Source: Micromonospora tulbaghiae (GTDB taxonomy: Bacteria > Actinomycetota > Actinomycetes > Mycobacteriales > Micromonosporaceae). Taken from it: 64,000 nucleotides of DNA. The DNA is taken from NCBI RefSeq assembly GCF_900091605.1, contig NZ_FMCQ01000006.1, positions 47,940 through 111,939 of the forward strand, written 5' to 3'. Below, one piece after another: positions 41,024 to 49,171 of the stretch; positions within the stretch are counted from its first letter, which is position 1; every line of letters starts with the position of its first letter. The notes under the pieces are model-generated. The model searched no databases and had not been told where the DNA came from. It saw nothing but the letters and a program-made list of their open reading frames with translations. The translations under genes were made by a program, and so were the position numbers.

Positions 41024-42349
41024 TCAGCGTCGCAGCATCCGGCGGACCTTGCCCGGGACGGCCTGCTTGATCCGCTCGCGGAGCTGCTGCGAGCGCAGCG
41101 CGTCGATGGTCCCGGTGAGCTTGGCGTTCTCGTCGCGCAGCCGCTCGATGCGGGTCAGCAGTTCGGCCGGCGTGGTGGCGGCGGCGGGCCGGACGGCCGG
41201 CGGGAAGACCGTCTCGCTCACCTGGCGGTCGAAGCGGGCCGCGCTGTCGCCGTCGGCGAACGAGGTGCCGAGGTCGTGCTTGGCCAGGAACGCCGTGATG
41301 GTCTCGAAGCGGGCCTTGTGGCCGTCGTTGAGCGCGGTGTAGTCGGCCTCCGCGTAGAGGTCGGCGGCGTCGACGTCGGCCGGCACGTCCCGCATGATCC
41401 GGTGCGGGATGCCGAAGTAGCGGGCCAGTTCCAGCGTGCGCGAGTCGTGGGCGAACAGGTAGCCGGGCGTGCCGGCGACGAGCGCCGTGATGGTGCCGTG
41501 GATGCGGGTGCCGAACGCGAAGTCGTACCCGGACAGGTGCGACATCCAGGTCCACGGGTCGACGAACATGCGCACCTTGTCCTCGGCGAACAGCGGGTGC
41601 GAGGTGTGCAGCGGGATGTCGCTGCTCTGGCCCCGGTGCTCGGGCGCGTCGCCGTAGAGCAGGGTGCCGAGCGTCCGCAGGTCCTGCGGCACGTAGCAGA
41701 GGTTCGGGTAGCGCTCCTGGTGGTGGCGGACCACCGAGGCCATCGAGCGGACGTACGGGGAGATGGTGAGCGCGACCTTCGAGTCGGCGGTCAGCTCCGG
41801 GCGGGTCTTCTCCAGCTGGAACGTGTCGCCGTGCAGGAACATCGACGGGCAGCCGATCTGCTCCACGGCGGAGAAGCCCAGCGCGTTGAGGTAGCTCTCG
41901 GTCACCTCGCCGCGTACGCCGATGCTGTGCGACCGGTCCAGCACGGCCTTGCAGAACGCGCGGACCGGCTCGTCGATCGGCCGCAGGTACTCGCGGTCGC
42001 CGTCGACGTTCGTCTGCACGCCGACGCCGAGCACCACCACCGGGATCTTCAGCCGTTCGATCAGCCGGGTCAGCGGGGTCAGGCGGTGAATGAAGCTGCG
42101 CCGGAACGCGTTGGCCAGGGGTACGACGAAGACGTCGTGCCGCTCGTTGATCTCGTCGGCGAGACGCGGGTCGGCCGGGGTGCGGGTCGGTGTGATCTCG
42201 GCCGTGGAGGTGGCGAGCAGCTTGTGCGCGGCGTGGCTGAAGACCAGGTTGCCGCTGTTGTCCCCGATCCAGTTGCCGGCGAACGTCTCCTCGGGCGTGA
42301 GGACGTCGAACGGGCCCTTGCGGGCGCGGAGCAGGATCCGCTGGTGCAT
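41024..42349 (-). CDS. Polysaccharide pyruvyl transferase family protein
   Basis: 441 aa. The fold pattern GNWIGDNSGNLVFSHAAHKLL, VVVLGVGVQT, SIGVRGEVTESYL, and FAFGTRIHGTITALVAGTPGYLFAHDSRTLELARYFGIPH is that of the CsaB/WcaK pyruvyl transferase family. These add a pyruvate ketal from phosphoenolpyruvate to sugars of cell-surface polymers. The last 50 residues form a short coiled coil (RIERLRDENAKLTGTIDALRSQQLRERI). It probably belongs with the envelope glycopolymer genes that follow. The ATG at 42349 has only a weak upstream purine stretch. Confidence 0.87.
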   Translation of the reverse strand: MHQRILLRARKGPFDVLTPEETFAGNWIGDNSGNLVFSHAAHKLLATSTAEITPTRTPADPRLADEINERHDVFVVPLANAFRRSFIHRLTPLTRLIERLKIPVVVLGVGVQTNVDGDREYLRPIDEPVRAFCKAVLDRSHSIGVRGEVTESYLNALGFSAVEQIGCPSMFLHGDTFQLEKTRPELTADSKVALTISPYVRSMASVVRHHQERYPNLCYVPQDLRTLGTLLYGDAPEHRGQSSDIPLHTSHPLFAEDKVRMFVDPWTWMSHLSGYDFAFGTRIHGTITALVAGTPGYLFAHDSRTLELARYFGIPHRIMRDVPADVDAADLYAEADYTALNDGHKARFETITAFLAKHDLGTSFADGDSAARFDRQVSETVFPPAVRPAAATTPAELLTRIERLRDENAKLTGTIDALRSQQLRERIKQAVPGKVRRMLRR

Positions 42350-42495
42350 CCGGTTTCGCTCACCTTCCGTACGGCACGGCGTGCGGGCGGGAGCCGTGGT
42401 GGGGTGCCCGCGCGTGCAGGAACGGAATCCTATCCGCCGCTCCTGGGAGACCCGGCGGACGTCGGCTCGCCGGGAACGTCCCGGTTCCCCGGGGG

Positions 42496-42501
42496 TAGGG
42501 T
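42496..42501 (+). promoter_or_regulatory. -10 box predicting a leaderless start for the acyltransferase gene
   Basis: TAGGGT ends seven bases before the ATG at 42509 and no ribosome binding site is present, a pattern shared with several other starts in this window. Confidence 0.4.
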
Positions 42502-42508
42502 GCCCGGA

Positions 42509-43738
42509 ATGACCAGCGCGCCGACCGTCACCCGTGCCCCACGACTGCCGTCGCTGACCGGATTGCGGTGGGTCGCCGCGCTGCTCGTCTTCGGCTTCCA
42601 CGCCGGGACCATGGGGATCGTCGCCGAGCCGCACCTGAAGCCCTTGATCGACAAGGCGTTCAGCCTGGGCCTGTCCGGCGTCGAGTTCTTCTTCATCCTC
42701 AGCGGGTTCGTGCTGGTCTGGTCGTACCGGGACGGGGAACGCGCGTGGACGTTCCTGCGCCGCCGGTTCGCCAAGATCTACCCGAACCACGTGGTGACGT
42801 TCGTCGCGGCGGTGGCGATCGCCGCCTGGTTCGCCGACCCGATCGTGCCGTGGGCCGCGATCGCCAACTTCTTCCTGGTCCAGGCGTGGATCCCGCTGGG
42901 CGGCTACTTCTACAGCGTCAACAACGTGAGCTGGTCGCTCTCCTGCGAGCTGGCCTTCTACCTGTGCCTGCCGCTCGTGGTGCCGTGGCTGCGCCGGGCC
43001 CGTACCGGCGTGCTGCGGACCGTGCTGGTCGCGGCGCCGCTGCTCATCCTGGCGCTGTGGCCCGGCCAGCAGTTCGTGCCGGAGGAACAGCGGTGGTGGT
43101 TCACCCAGATCTTCCCGGTGACCCGGTCGCTGGAGTTCTGGATGGGCGTGGCCGCCGCCGAACTGATGCGCCGGCACCGCTGGCGCGGCCCGAACCTCAC
43201 CGTCGCCACCGGCGTCTTCGTCACCACCTGGGTCGTCGCCGCGCTGTGGATCCCGGCCGAGTTCTGGGCGGCGCTGCTCGCGGTCGCGTACCTGCTGGTC
43301 ATCGCCGCCGCGGCGGACGCCGACGTGCGCGGCCGGCCCACCCCCTGGCGGTCCCGCGCGATGGTCTGGCTCGGTGAGGTCTCGTTCGCCTTCTACCTGG
43401 TCCACGTGCTGGTCATGGTCACCGTGTTGCGGCTGACCGGGCACTGGGGGACCGGGCTGCCCGGCTGGCGCGGCCCGCTCGCGGTGCTCGGCTTCCTGGT
43501 GGTCACGCTCGCGCTGGCCGCCGCGCTGCACCGCTGGGTGGAGGTGCCGATGATGCGCCTGCTCGGCCCGTCCCGCCGGGCCCGCGCGGCGTCGCGCGTG
43601 CCGGCCCCCGCGCCGGCGGTGCCGGCTCCGCGCGGGGCCGCCGACGACGCCGCCACCCCGGCCGCCGACGGCGGCGCGACGTCCGTCGCCGGTCCGGGCG
43701 AGGGCATCGAGTACGCCGGGCGGCGTCGCCCGGACTGA
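42509..43738 (+). CDS. Membrane acyltransferase, OafA/YrhL (acyltransferase 3) family
   Basis: 409 aa with about ten transmembrane helices. The family start LPSLTGLRWVAALLVFGFHAG carries the conserved active-site His in HAG. VEFFFILSGFVLVWSYRDG, RRFAKIYPNH and SWSLSCELAFYL follow in order. Such enzymes O-acylate surface polysaccharides or antibiotics across the membrane. The last 45 residues are Pro/Ala-rich and disordered. Divergent from the pyruvyl transferase gene, it may decorate the same polymer. Confidence 0.9.
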   Translation: MTSAPTVTRAPRLPSLTGLRWVAALLVFGFHAGTMGIVAEPHLKPLIDKAFSLGLSGVEFFFILSGFVLVWSYRDGERAWTFLRRRFAKIYPNHVVTFVAAVAIAAWFADPIVPWAAIANFFLVQAWIPLGGYFYSVNNVSWSLSCELAFYLCLPLVVPWLRRARTGVLRTVLVAAPLLILALWPGQQFVPEEQRWWFTQIFPVTRSLEFWMGVAAAELMRRHRWRGPNLTVATGVFVTTWVVAALWIPAEFWAALLAVAYLLVIAAAADADVRGRPTPWRSRAMVWLGEVSFAFYLVHVLVMVTVLRLTGHWGTGLPGWRGPLAVLGFLVVTLALAAALHRWVEVPMMRLLGPSRRARAASRVPAPAPAVPAPRGAADDAATPAADGGATSVAGPGEGIEYAGRRRPD

Positions 43739-43817
43739 CACGCGCACCCGTCGGCCGGTCGATCGCGACACGCCGTGCGGCGGTGCGTTCGTGGGGGATC
43801 GGCGGTAATTTGTACCC

Positions 43818-44162
43818 GTGCTTCCGATCGCGCTCACCTGCCCCGTGTGGTGGGTGGCGCGCTGGACCGCCCGGATGCTCGCCAGTCTCGCCGTGGTCGT
43901 CGCCTGTTCGTTCGGCGCCGCCACGCTGCCGTCGGGTGTGGCCGCTGCCGCCCCGGCCCCGGCGGCGGCCGTCTCGGCGTACCCCGTCGCCGGTGCCTCG
44001 GCCACCGCGCGGCCGGAGGCCGACCGCGCGGCCGAGCGGCAGGCCCTTCCCGCCGGTGTCCCGGCGCCCGCTCCCCGGGCCGTCGAGGCGGCCGCACCGC
44101 AGCCGGTCCCGGCCGGCCGGGTCGCCGCGCCGGCCGGCCCGCGGGCCCCGCCCGCCCGCTGA
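43818..44162 (+). CDS. Small Ala/Pro-rich secreted or membrane-anchored hypothetical protein
   Basis: 114 aa. One hydrophobic segment at about residues 18-43 (MLASLAVVVACSFGAATL) precedes a low-complexity Ala/Pro/Arg tail. The GTG start lies six bases after a TAATTT -10-like box, suggesting a leaderless transcript and supporting the start. No family recognised. Low complexity makes it possible that the frame is open by chance. Confidence 0.4.
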   Translation: MLPIALTCPVWWVARWTARMLASLAVVVACSFGAATLPSGVAAAAPAPAAAVSAYPVAGASATARPEADRAAERQALPAGVPAPAPRAVEAAAPQPVPAGRVAAPAGPRAPPAR

Positions 44163-44299
44163 TCCGCCCACGGGCCGCGCCCGTTCACCGCACCCACCGA
44201 ACGTCATCCCCGCACCCGCCCCGGCGGCCCGTTCCACCGGCCCGCCCCGGCGAGGTCGTGCGGGTCCTCCCGCCAGGTTCTTCCCGTGAGGTGCCGACC

Positions 44300-45064
44300 A
44301 TGTCGCAGACCGCTCTGTACCACTTCCTCACCGCGGTGCCCGAGGCCGCCGCCATCTGGTCCTTCCTGCTGCTGCTCGCCCTGGGCCTGCTCGCCGCGCT
44401 CGTCGCCCGGCCGGAACGCGACCCCGAGCCGGAGGCCGCCCCCGAACCGGCCGACGCCGACGCCGTCCGCCGCGACGATCTGGTCCGCTACGCCGAGGAG
44501 GTGGCGGTGGCCGCGGCCGGGGCCGCCCAGACGGCCCGTCGCCGCCGGGAGCAGTGGATTGCCGCGCAGGACGAGGCGGACCGGGCCTGGACCGCGTACG
44601 ACGAGGCGGACAGCGCCGCCCGCCGCCTGGCCGGCGCCGCCGCGCTGGGCGCCCCGCGCACCCCGCGCACCCCGGGCGAGTACGCGGCCCGGGAGCGCTG
44701 GCTGCACCACGCCGCCATGTCGGCGCACTGGCGGGGCGACCTGACCGCCCGTCAGCTCGCCGACGTGCTGGCGCACCGCAACGGGTGGGATCCGCGCCGG
44801 CACCCGGCCGAGCAGGAGATCGTGCTGGCCCGCACGGTCAGGGACGGGCGACGGGCCGGATGGGAGCGCGCCGCCGCGCGGGAACGGACGGCCTGGCGGG
44901 ACGCGGAACTGGCCGCCGAGGCCGCCCGGACGCTCGCCGCCGAGGCGTACGCGGCAACCGTGGCCCTGCGGCCCGCTCTGCCGTACCGGAGTGCGACGAC
45001 GAGCGCCCTGCCGGTGCCCGCTGCGGTCCGGAACGCGCGGTGGCGCCCGGCCCGGGTCGGCTGA
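44300..45064 (+). CDS. Membrane-anchored coiled-coil hypothetical protein
   Basis: 254 aa. A single transmembrane segment at about residues 17-37 (IWSFLLLLALGLLAALV) is followed by an acidic patch and a long Ala/Arg/Glu-rich helical region to about 225. It is probably anchored by its N-terminus with a cytoplasmic coiled-coil body. GTGAGG lies 8 bases before the ATG. Family not recognised. It ends 658 bases before the riboswitch-controlled peptidase gene. Confidence 0.7.
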   Translation: MSQTALYHFLTAVPEAAAIWSFLLLLALGLLAALVARPERDPEPEAAPEPADADAVRRDDLVRYAEEVAVAAAGAAQTARRRREQWIAAQDEADRAWTAYDEADSAARRLAGAAALGAPRTPRTPGEYAARERWLHHAAMSAHWRGDLTARQLADVLAHRNGWDPRRHPAEQEIVLARTVRDGRRAGWERAAARERTAWRDAELAAEAARTLAAEAYAATVALRPALPYRSATTSALPVPAAVRNARWRPARVG

Positions 45065-45304
45065 CACGCCTCGTCTCGACCGAATCGTTACCCGGAATAT
45101 GGTGAGCCCGGTCACCCGGGTCACCGAATCGGGCGCGGGGCGCAGAACGGGTCATCGAGTCGCGCAATTGCCGGTCGGCTGCTCGCCGTCTGTCCTGTTT
45201 CCGCCGCCGGGCGCCGTCGAAACTGCTTGTCCCATTGAGTGAAGTCAGTAACCGGGTGTTCCGAAATCTGTTACCGCGGATCACGTTTACGCAGGTGGGA
45301 GCGC
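45065..45304. other. Non-coding upstream region of the riboswitch gene
   Basis: This part of the 657-base gap has no coding frame of note. It holds several GTTACC/GTAACC-like words (about 45249-45295, ending GTTACC...GTTTACG). These resemble the spaced repeats bound by MtrA-type regulators upstream of wall-hydrolase genes; this is a weak visual match only. Confidence 0.3.
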
Positions 45305-45333
45305 TTGGCATGGGACATACCCACCGGTAGTGT
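45305..45333 (+). promoter_or_regulatory. Promoter of the riboswitch-peptidase transcript
   Basis: TTGGCA (45305-45310) and TAGTGT (45328-45333) are separated by exactly 17 bases. Transcription would begin near 45340, shortly before the riboswitch aptamer and about 380 bases before the coding start. Confidence 0.65.
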
Positions 45334-45354
45334 CGGCGCGTCCGATGCGGTAAT

Positions 45355-45520
45355 CGATCGCCGACGGCGACGCCGCACCGACCCGCCTAATCGAGCTCCA
45401 CGAACCGGGGACCCATGAGCAACATCGGGGTGAATCCGCGAGCCCACGGCCCGCGGTAGGGCGTACTTCCCGCCCGAATCCGTCAGCTAACCCGGTCGGC
45501 GGCCACGGAAGGAGTTACCC
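45355..45520 (+). ncRNA. c-di-AMP riboswitch (ydaO/yuaA leader)
   Basis: The conserved ydaO blocks occur in order: CCTAATCGAGCTCCACGAAC, CGGGGACCCA, CGGGGTGAATCCGCG, GTAGGG, TTCCCGCCCGAATCCGTCAG, and CTAACCCGGTCGGCGG before GGAAGGAG. The closing stem pairs CGCCGAC (45360-45366) with GTCGGCG (45495-45501). This class binds cyclic di-AMP, and in actinobacteria it typically precedes genes for wall hydrolases and resuscitation factors. About 200 bases separate it from the peptidase start; CGCCCG/CGGGCG (45610-45627) may form part of an expression platform. Edges are approximate. Confidence 0.9.
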
Positions 45521-45721
45521 CTCTTGCCCACCCCTCGATCGTCCCCCCGCCTCCACGGCACCGCGGTGCCCGCGCTCGCCTGACGCGCGACCGGCAACCG
45601 CCCCCTGGGCGCCCGGCATCACGGGCGTTCCCGATCCCCCGGCCATCCGGCCCCGCCAGCACGTGTGAGTTCCTCCGCGTGCCGGGCCGGCGTGTGCCGC
45701 TCACGCCCCGTGGAGGATTTC

Positions 45722-46561
45722 GTGAAGCACCACCTGAAGCGTCAGCTGCGACGGATCGTCACCGAACGCCCGTACCAGATCATCGCCGGATCGGCCGCCG
45801 CGCTCGTGCTGGCCGCCGGTGCCGGCACCGTCGCCGCCGCCGGTGACGACGCCCCGGTCCAGGAGAACACCGCGGCGGTCGCCGATCTCGGCGCCGCCCG
45901 CCTCGGCGAGCAGCCCGCCAGCCGCGGCGAGGCCCGTGTCGCCGTACCGCAGGCGTCGCCCAGCGCCTCCGCCGCGCCCAGCGCGTCGCCGAGCGCCTCC
46001 CCGTCGAAGAAGGCGGCCGACCCGGACACCACGGCGAAGGCCAAGCCGAAGCCGCCGTCGAGCAAGTCGCTCGACTACGACTACCAGGCGCAGATCAACT
46101 ACTTCTACTGCGGTCCGGCTGCCGTGCGCAACGCGCTCAGCGCCGCCGGCATCGAGCGCAGCCAGGACGCGCTCGCCGGCCCTCTCGGCACCACCGAGAT
46201 GGGCACCAACTCGGCCGAGGACACCACCCGGGTGCTCAACCAGCAGGTCAAGGGCAACCCGTACCGGACCCGCATGATTCCCGGCACTGCCACCCCGGCC
46301 CAGATGGACCGGCTCCAGGCCGACGTGGTCGAGGCGATCAGCAACGGCCGTGGGGTCGTCGCGAACGTCGCCGGTACCGCCACCGACACCAACGGCGGCT
46401 GGCACTCGTTCCCGGGCGGCCACTACGTCGCGGTGGTCGGCTACAAGAACGACGGCCGGACCGTACGCATCGCCGACTCGGCCGACCCGTCGCTGCCCTC
46501 GTACTGGGTCACCACGATCGACCTGGCGCACTGGGTCTCCACGCGCGGCTACTCCGCCTGA
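45722..46561 (+). CDS. Secreted C39-like peptidase under c-di-AMP riboswitch control
   Basis: 279 aa. An N-terminal membrane/export segment (about 19-40) precedes a Ser/Ala/Pro/Lys-rich linker to about residue 117. A papain-like C39 domain then carries Cys130 in NYFYCGPAA, His234 in GGHYVAVVGY and Asp252 in IADSAD. It may cleave peptides or peptidoglycan cross-bridges outside the membrane; no ABC transporter domain is attached, unlike bacteriocin-processing C39 enzymes. The start is a GTG preceded by GTGGAGGA. The upstream riboswitch implies that expression follows cyclic di-AMP, a wall-stress and osmotic signal. Confidence 0.88.
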   Translation: MKHHLKRQLRRIVTERPYQIIAGSAAALVLAAGAGTVAAAGDDAPVQENTAAVADLGAARLGEQPASRGEARVAVPQASPSASAAPSASPSASPSKKAADPDTTAKAKPKPPSSKSLDYDYQAQINYFYCGPAAVRNALSAAGIERSQDALAGPLGTTEMGTNSAEDTTRVLNQQVKGNPYRTRMIPGTATPAQMDRLQADVVEAISNGRGVVANVAGTATDTNGGWHSFPGGHYVAVVGYKNDGRTVRIADSADPSLPSYWVTTIDLAHWVSTRGYSA

Positions 46562-46582
46562 GTCCCGCCCGCCCGCCCCGCT

Positions 46583-46649
46583 GATCTTGTAGTTGTGGCC
46601 CCGTTACAACGGGCAATCGGGGCATCCCGAGGGCCGTAACTGCAAGATC
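46583..46649. repeat. GATC-headed interrupted palindrome (copy G)
   Basis: 18-base arms (46583-46600 and 46632-46649; GATCTTG(T/C)AGTTG...GGCC) pair at 15 positions around a 31-base loop. It begins 21 bases past the C39 peptidase stop, in position to end that transcript before the next plus-strand gene. Confidence 0.68.
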
Positions 46650-46722
46650 GACGGGCTGGTGGGGCGCCGGCTCGGTGGGTTCGGTCTCGCGTGTCGTGTG
46701 CGGGCGGTGGCAGACTGCGCCA

Positions 46723-47469
46723 ATGGGCGACGCGACGGGGAAGCGGCATCTGATTCTCCTGCACGGCATGGGTGCCACCGGCGAGGTGTGGCTGCCCTGG
46801 GCGCCGCTGCTGGAACGCCGCTGGCCCGGCCGCTGGCTCGCCCCCGACCTGGCGGGACACGGCTGGTCGCCGCCGCTCGACGGCTACTCGTTCGAGGCCG
46901 TGGCGCAGCGCGTGGTGGACGGACTCGGCCCGGTCCGGCTCGGCCCCGACGACCGGCTGGTGCTGCTCGGGCACTCGCTCGGCGGGGTGGTGGCGCTGGC
47001 GCTGGCCGCCCGGCGGCGAGGGCTTCCGGTCGACGGGGTGGTCGGACTCGGCATCAAGGCGGTCTGGTCCCCGGCCGAACTGGCCAAGTCGGAGGAGCTG
47101 GCCGCCCGGCCGGTCACCTGGTTCGCCACCCGCGACGAGGCGGCCCGCCGCTACCTGCGCGTGTCCGGGCTCGCCGGGCTGTTCGCCCCGGACCACCCGG
47201 TGGTGGAGGCGGGGCTGCGCCGGGTGGACGGTCGCTGGCGGCTCGCGATGGACCCGGCCGCGTTCGCCGTCGGGGAACCCCGGCTGCCGTCCCTGCTGGC
47301 CGCCACCGATGTGCCCGTGCTGCTGGCCCGGGGCGAGACGGACCCGATGGTGACCGACGCGCAGCTCAAGGAACTGGGCGTGCCGGTGGCCACGCTGCCG
47401 GGGCTGGGCCACAACGCGCACGTCGAGGATCCGGAGGCGGTGCTCGCCCTGCTCGACCCGTACCTCTGA
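46723..47469 (+). CDS. Alpha/beta hydrolase
   Basis: 248 aa. It has LLHGMGATGEVW at about 12-23 (oxyanion), DLAGHGWSPP at about 43-52, nucleophile elbow GHSLGG at about 84-89, the acid region LLARGETDPMV and the catalytic His in LGHNAHVEDPE. It is compact with a small cap, so probably an esterase or lipase-like enzyme of the cytoplasm. Substrate unknown. It converges with the glycerophosphotransferase gene, leaving 6 bases between stops. Confidence 0.87.
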   Translation: MGDATGKRHLILLHGMGATGEVWLPWAPLLERRWPGRWLAPDLAGHGWSPPLDGYSFEAVAQRVVDGLGPVRLGPDDRLVLLGHSLGGVVALALAARRRGLPVDGVVGLGIKAVWSPAELAKSEELAARPVTWFATRDEAARRYLRVSGLAGLFAPDHPVVEAGLRRVDGRWRLAMDPAAFAVGEPRLPSLLAATDVPVLLARGETDPMVTDAQLKELGVPVATLPGLGHNAHVEDPEAVLALLDPYL

Positions 47470-47475
47470 GCGGGC

Positions 47476-49152
47476 CTACACCTCGGCGCGCGGCGCCGGG
47501 ACCGCCCAGTCGGGTTCCAGTTCGCGGCGGGCGGCGGTGAGGAACGCCTCGGCGTACCCGTCGGCGGGGAAGTCGCCCAGGTAGCGGGTCCGGGCCGCCC
47601 AGCGCTGTGCCGCCTTCGGGTCGGCGTCGAGCAGGTCGGTGAGCACCTCGTCCACGTTGGACATGTCACGCCGCAGCACGTAGCCGGACGCCGCCAGCGG
47701 GAACCGCTCCACGAAGTGCTCGCCGTCGGCGCCGGTGTCGGTGACCGCGTACGGCTTGCCGGAGTAGAGCCAGTCGGAGATGACCCCGGAGACGTCGGAG
47801 ACCAGCGCGTCGGCGCGGTTGACGCACTCGGTGAGCGTCAGCTCGCGGCTCGCGGCGGCGCCCCACAGGTGCGGCCGGCCGGTCTTCGCCCGGTCGGCGG
47901 CGAGCAGTTCGGTGAGCCGGGCGAGCTGGCGGGCCGAGGCCGGGTTCTTGCCGGTGTACGGGTGGGCGCGCAGGACCACCGCGGCGCCCCGGTCGATCAG
48001 CCGGCGGATCAGCGTCTCGGCCACCGGCAGCGAGCAGTAGTTGGCGTCGGCGTGGTGCCCGGTCCAGGTCGGGGTGTAGAGGACCGTGGGGTGCGCCGGT
48101 GCGGTGACCGGCTCCCGGCGTACCTCGATGGCCTCGACCTGGGGGCGGCCGACCACGACGAACTTGTCGGCGGGGATCTCCACGCCGGCGCGGGCGTACC
48201 TGTCGATCGCGGCCTGCCCGGCCACGAAGATCTTGTCGAAGATGGCCGAGACCGGGTTGGCGCTCGGGGCCTTGTCGCTGTCGCCGTGGTGCAGCTGCAC
48301 GTGGGTGAGCTGGTTGAACCGGATCACGTGGGCGTTCTTCGCGCCGTGGTTGACGTAGAACGCCACCCGCAGGCTCGGCACCAGCGCCTCGTCGAGCGCC
48401 TTCAGCGTGGGGCAGAGGACGACCGGGGCGCGGGTGGCGGCGGCCACCGCGGGCAGGAGCTCCGGTTCGCGCAGCACCACCACGAACGGGCGGCCGATCC
48501 GCTCCAGGTACGGCAGCCACATGGTGACCTGGTACTCGGAGCCGGGCGGGGCGGAGAAGTGCAGCACGAACTCGGGCTGGTGACGGCGCAGCGCGCGGCC
48601 GACCGGGCCACCTCCGGCGGGCGGGCGGAACCGGCGCCGGGCGAGGTCCAGCGCGACCGCCCCGCAGCCGGCGCCGACGAGCAGCGCGGCGACGAGCGCC
48701 GTCCAGGCGGGCAGCGCCAGGGCGGCGGCGAGCGCCACCACGGCGAGCAGCACCAGCAGCGCGTCGCCGAGCCGGGCGGCGACGACCGGTGTCCACGTGC
48801 GGACCGGAAGGTTCGCCGCCCGGATCTCCAGCGCGCCGGCCTGCCGCAGCGGCCCGACCAGCAGCACCAGCCCGAGCAGGACCAGCGCGGTGGCGGCCAG
48901 CGCCGGGTCGAAGCCGTCGTCGAGCCGCCGCGCGTAGCCGACGAGGATGCCGGCGGCGACGAGCACCGTCTCGGCGAGGCCGTCGGCGGACGGCCGGACC
49001 CGGCGCTCCCAGGCGGTGGCGGCGAGCGCCGCGACGGCCAGGGCCAGGCCCCAGCCGGTCGCCCCGGTGAGCGCCACGACGAGGAAGGCCAGCACCGCCA
49101 GCCCGGTGGTCAGCACCCGGGCGAGCAGCTTGCGGACCAGGTCACCACGCAT
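47476..49152 (-). CDS. CDP-glycerol glycerophosphotransferase-family protein with N-terminal membrane domain
   Basis: 558 aa. The N-terminal third contains about five hydrophobic helices (residues of about 12-175). The C-terminal 380 residues form a GT-B-like TagF/TagB domain with YTPTWTGHHADANY, VVLRAHPYTGKN and DALVSDVSGVISDWLYSGKPYAV. Members polymerise or prime glycerol- or ribitol-phosphate teichoic acids. Fused membrane helices in place of the usual amphipathic anchor are notable. It lies 19 bases downstream of the IspD-SDR gene, which would supply the CDP-alditol. Confidence 0.9.
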   Translation of the reverse strand: MRGDLVRKLLARVLTTGLAVLAFLVVALTGATGWGLALAVAALAATAWERRVRPSADGLAETVLVAAGILVGYARRLDDGFDPALAATALVLLGLVLLVGPLRQAGALEIRAANLPVRTWTPVVAARLGDALLVLLAVVALAAALALPAWTALVAALLVGAGCGAVALDLARRRFRPPAGGGPVGRALRRHQPEFVLHFSAPPGSEYQVTMWLPYLERIGRPFVVVLREPELLPAVAAATRAPVVLCPTLKALDEALVPSLRVAFYVNHGAKNAHVIRFNQLTHVQLHHGDSDKAPSANPVSAIFDKIFVAGQAAIDRYARAGVEIPADKFVVVGRPQVEAIEVRREPVTAPAHPTVLYTPTWTGHHADANYCSLPVAETLIRRLIDRGAAVVLRAHPYTGKNPASARQLARLTELLAADRAKTGRPHLWGAAASRELTLTECVNRADALVSDVSGVISDWLYSGKPYAVTDTGADGEHFVERFPLAASGYVLRRDMSNVDEVLTDLLDADPKAAQRWAARTRYLGDFPADGYAEAFLTAARRELEPDWAVPAPRAEV

Positions 49153-49171
49153 CTGGTACGTCCCGTCGGGT

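Noticed and set aside
41024-44197. 1057-codon minus-strand frame as one giant protein
   Set aside because: Only the last 441 codons are real (pyruvyl transferase). The upstream part is antisense to the acyltransferase gene.
45249-45295. MtrA-like GTTACC repeats as a firm regulatory site
   Set aside because: The spacing and sequence match is loose and I cannot score it against a matrix, so it is only mentioned as a weak possibility.
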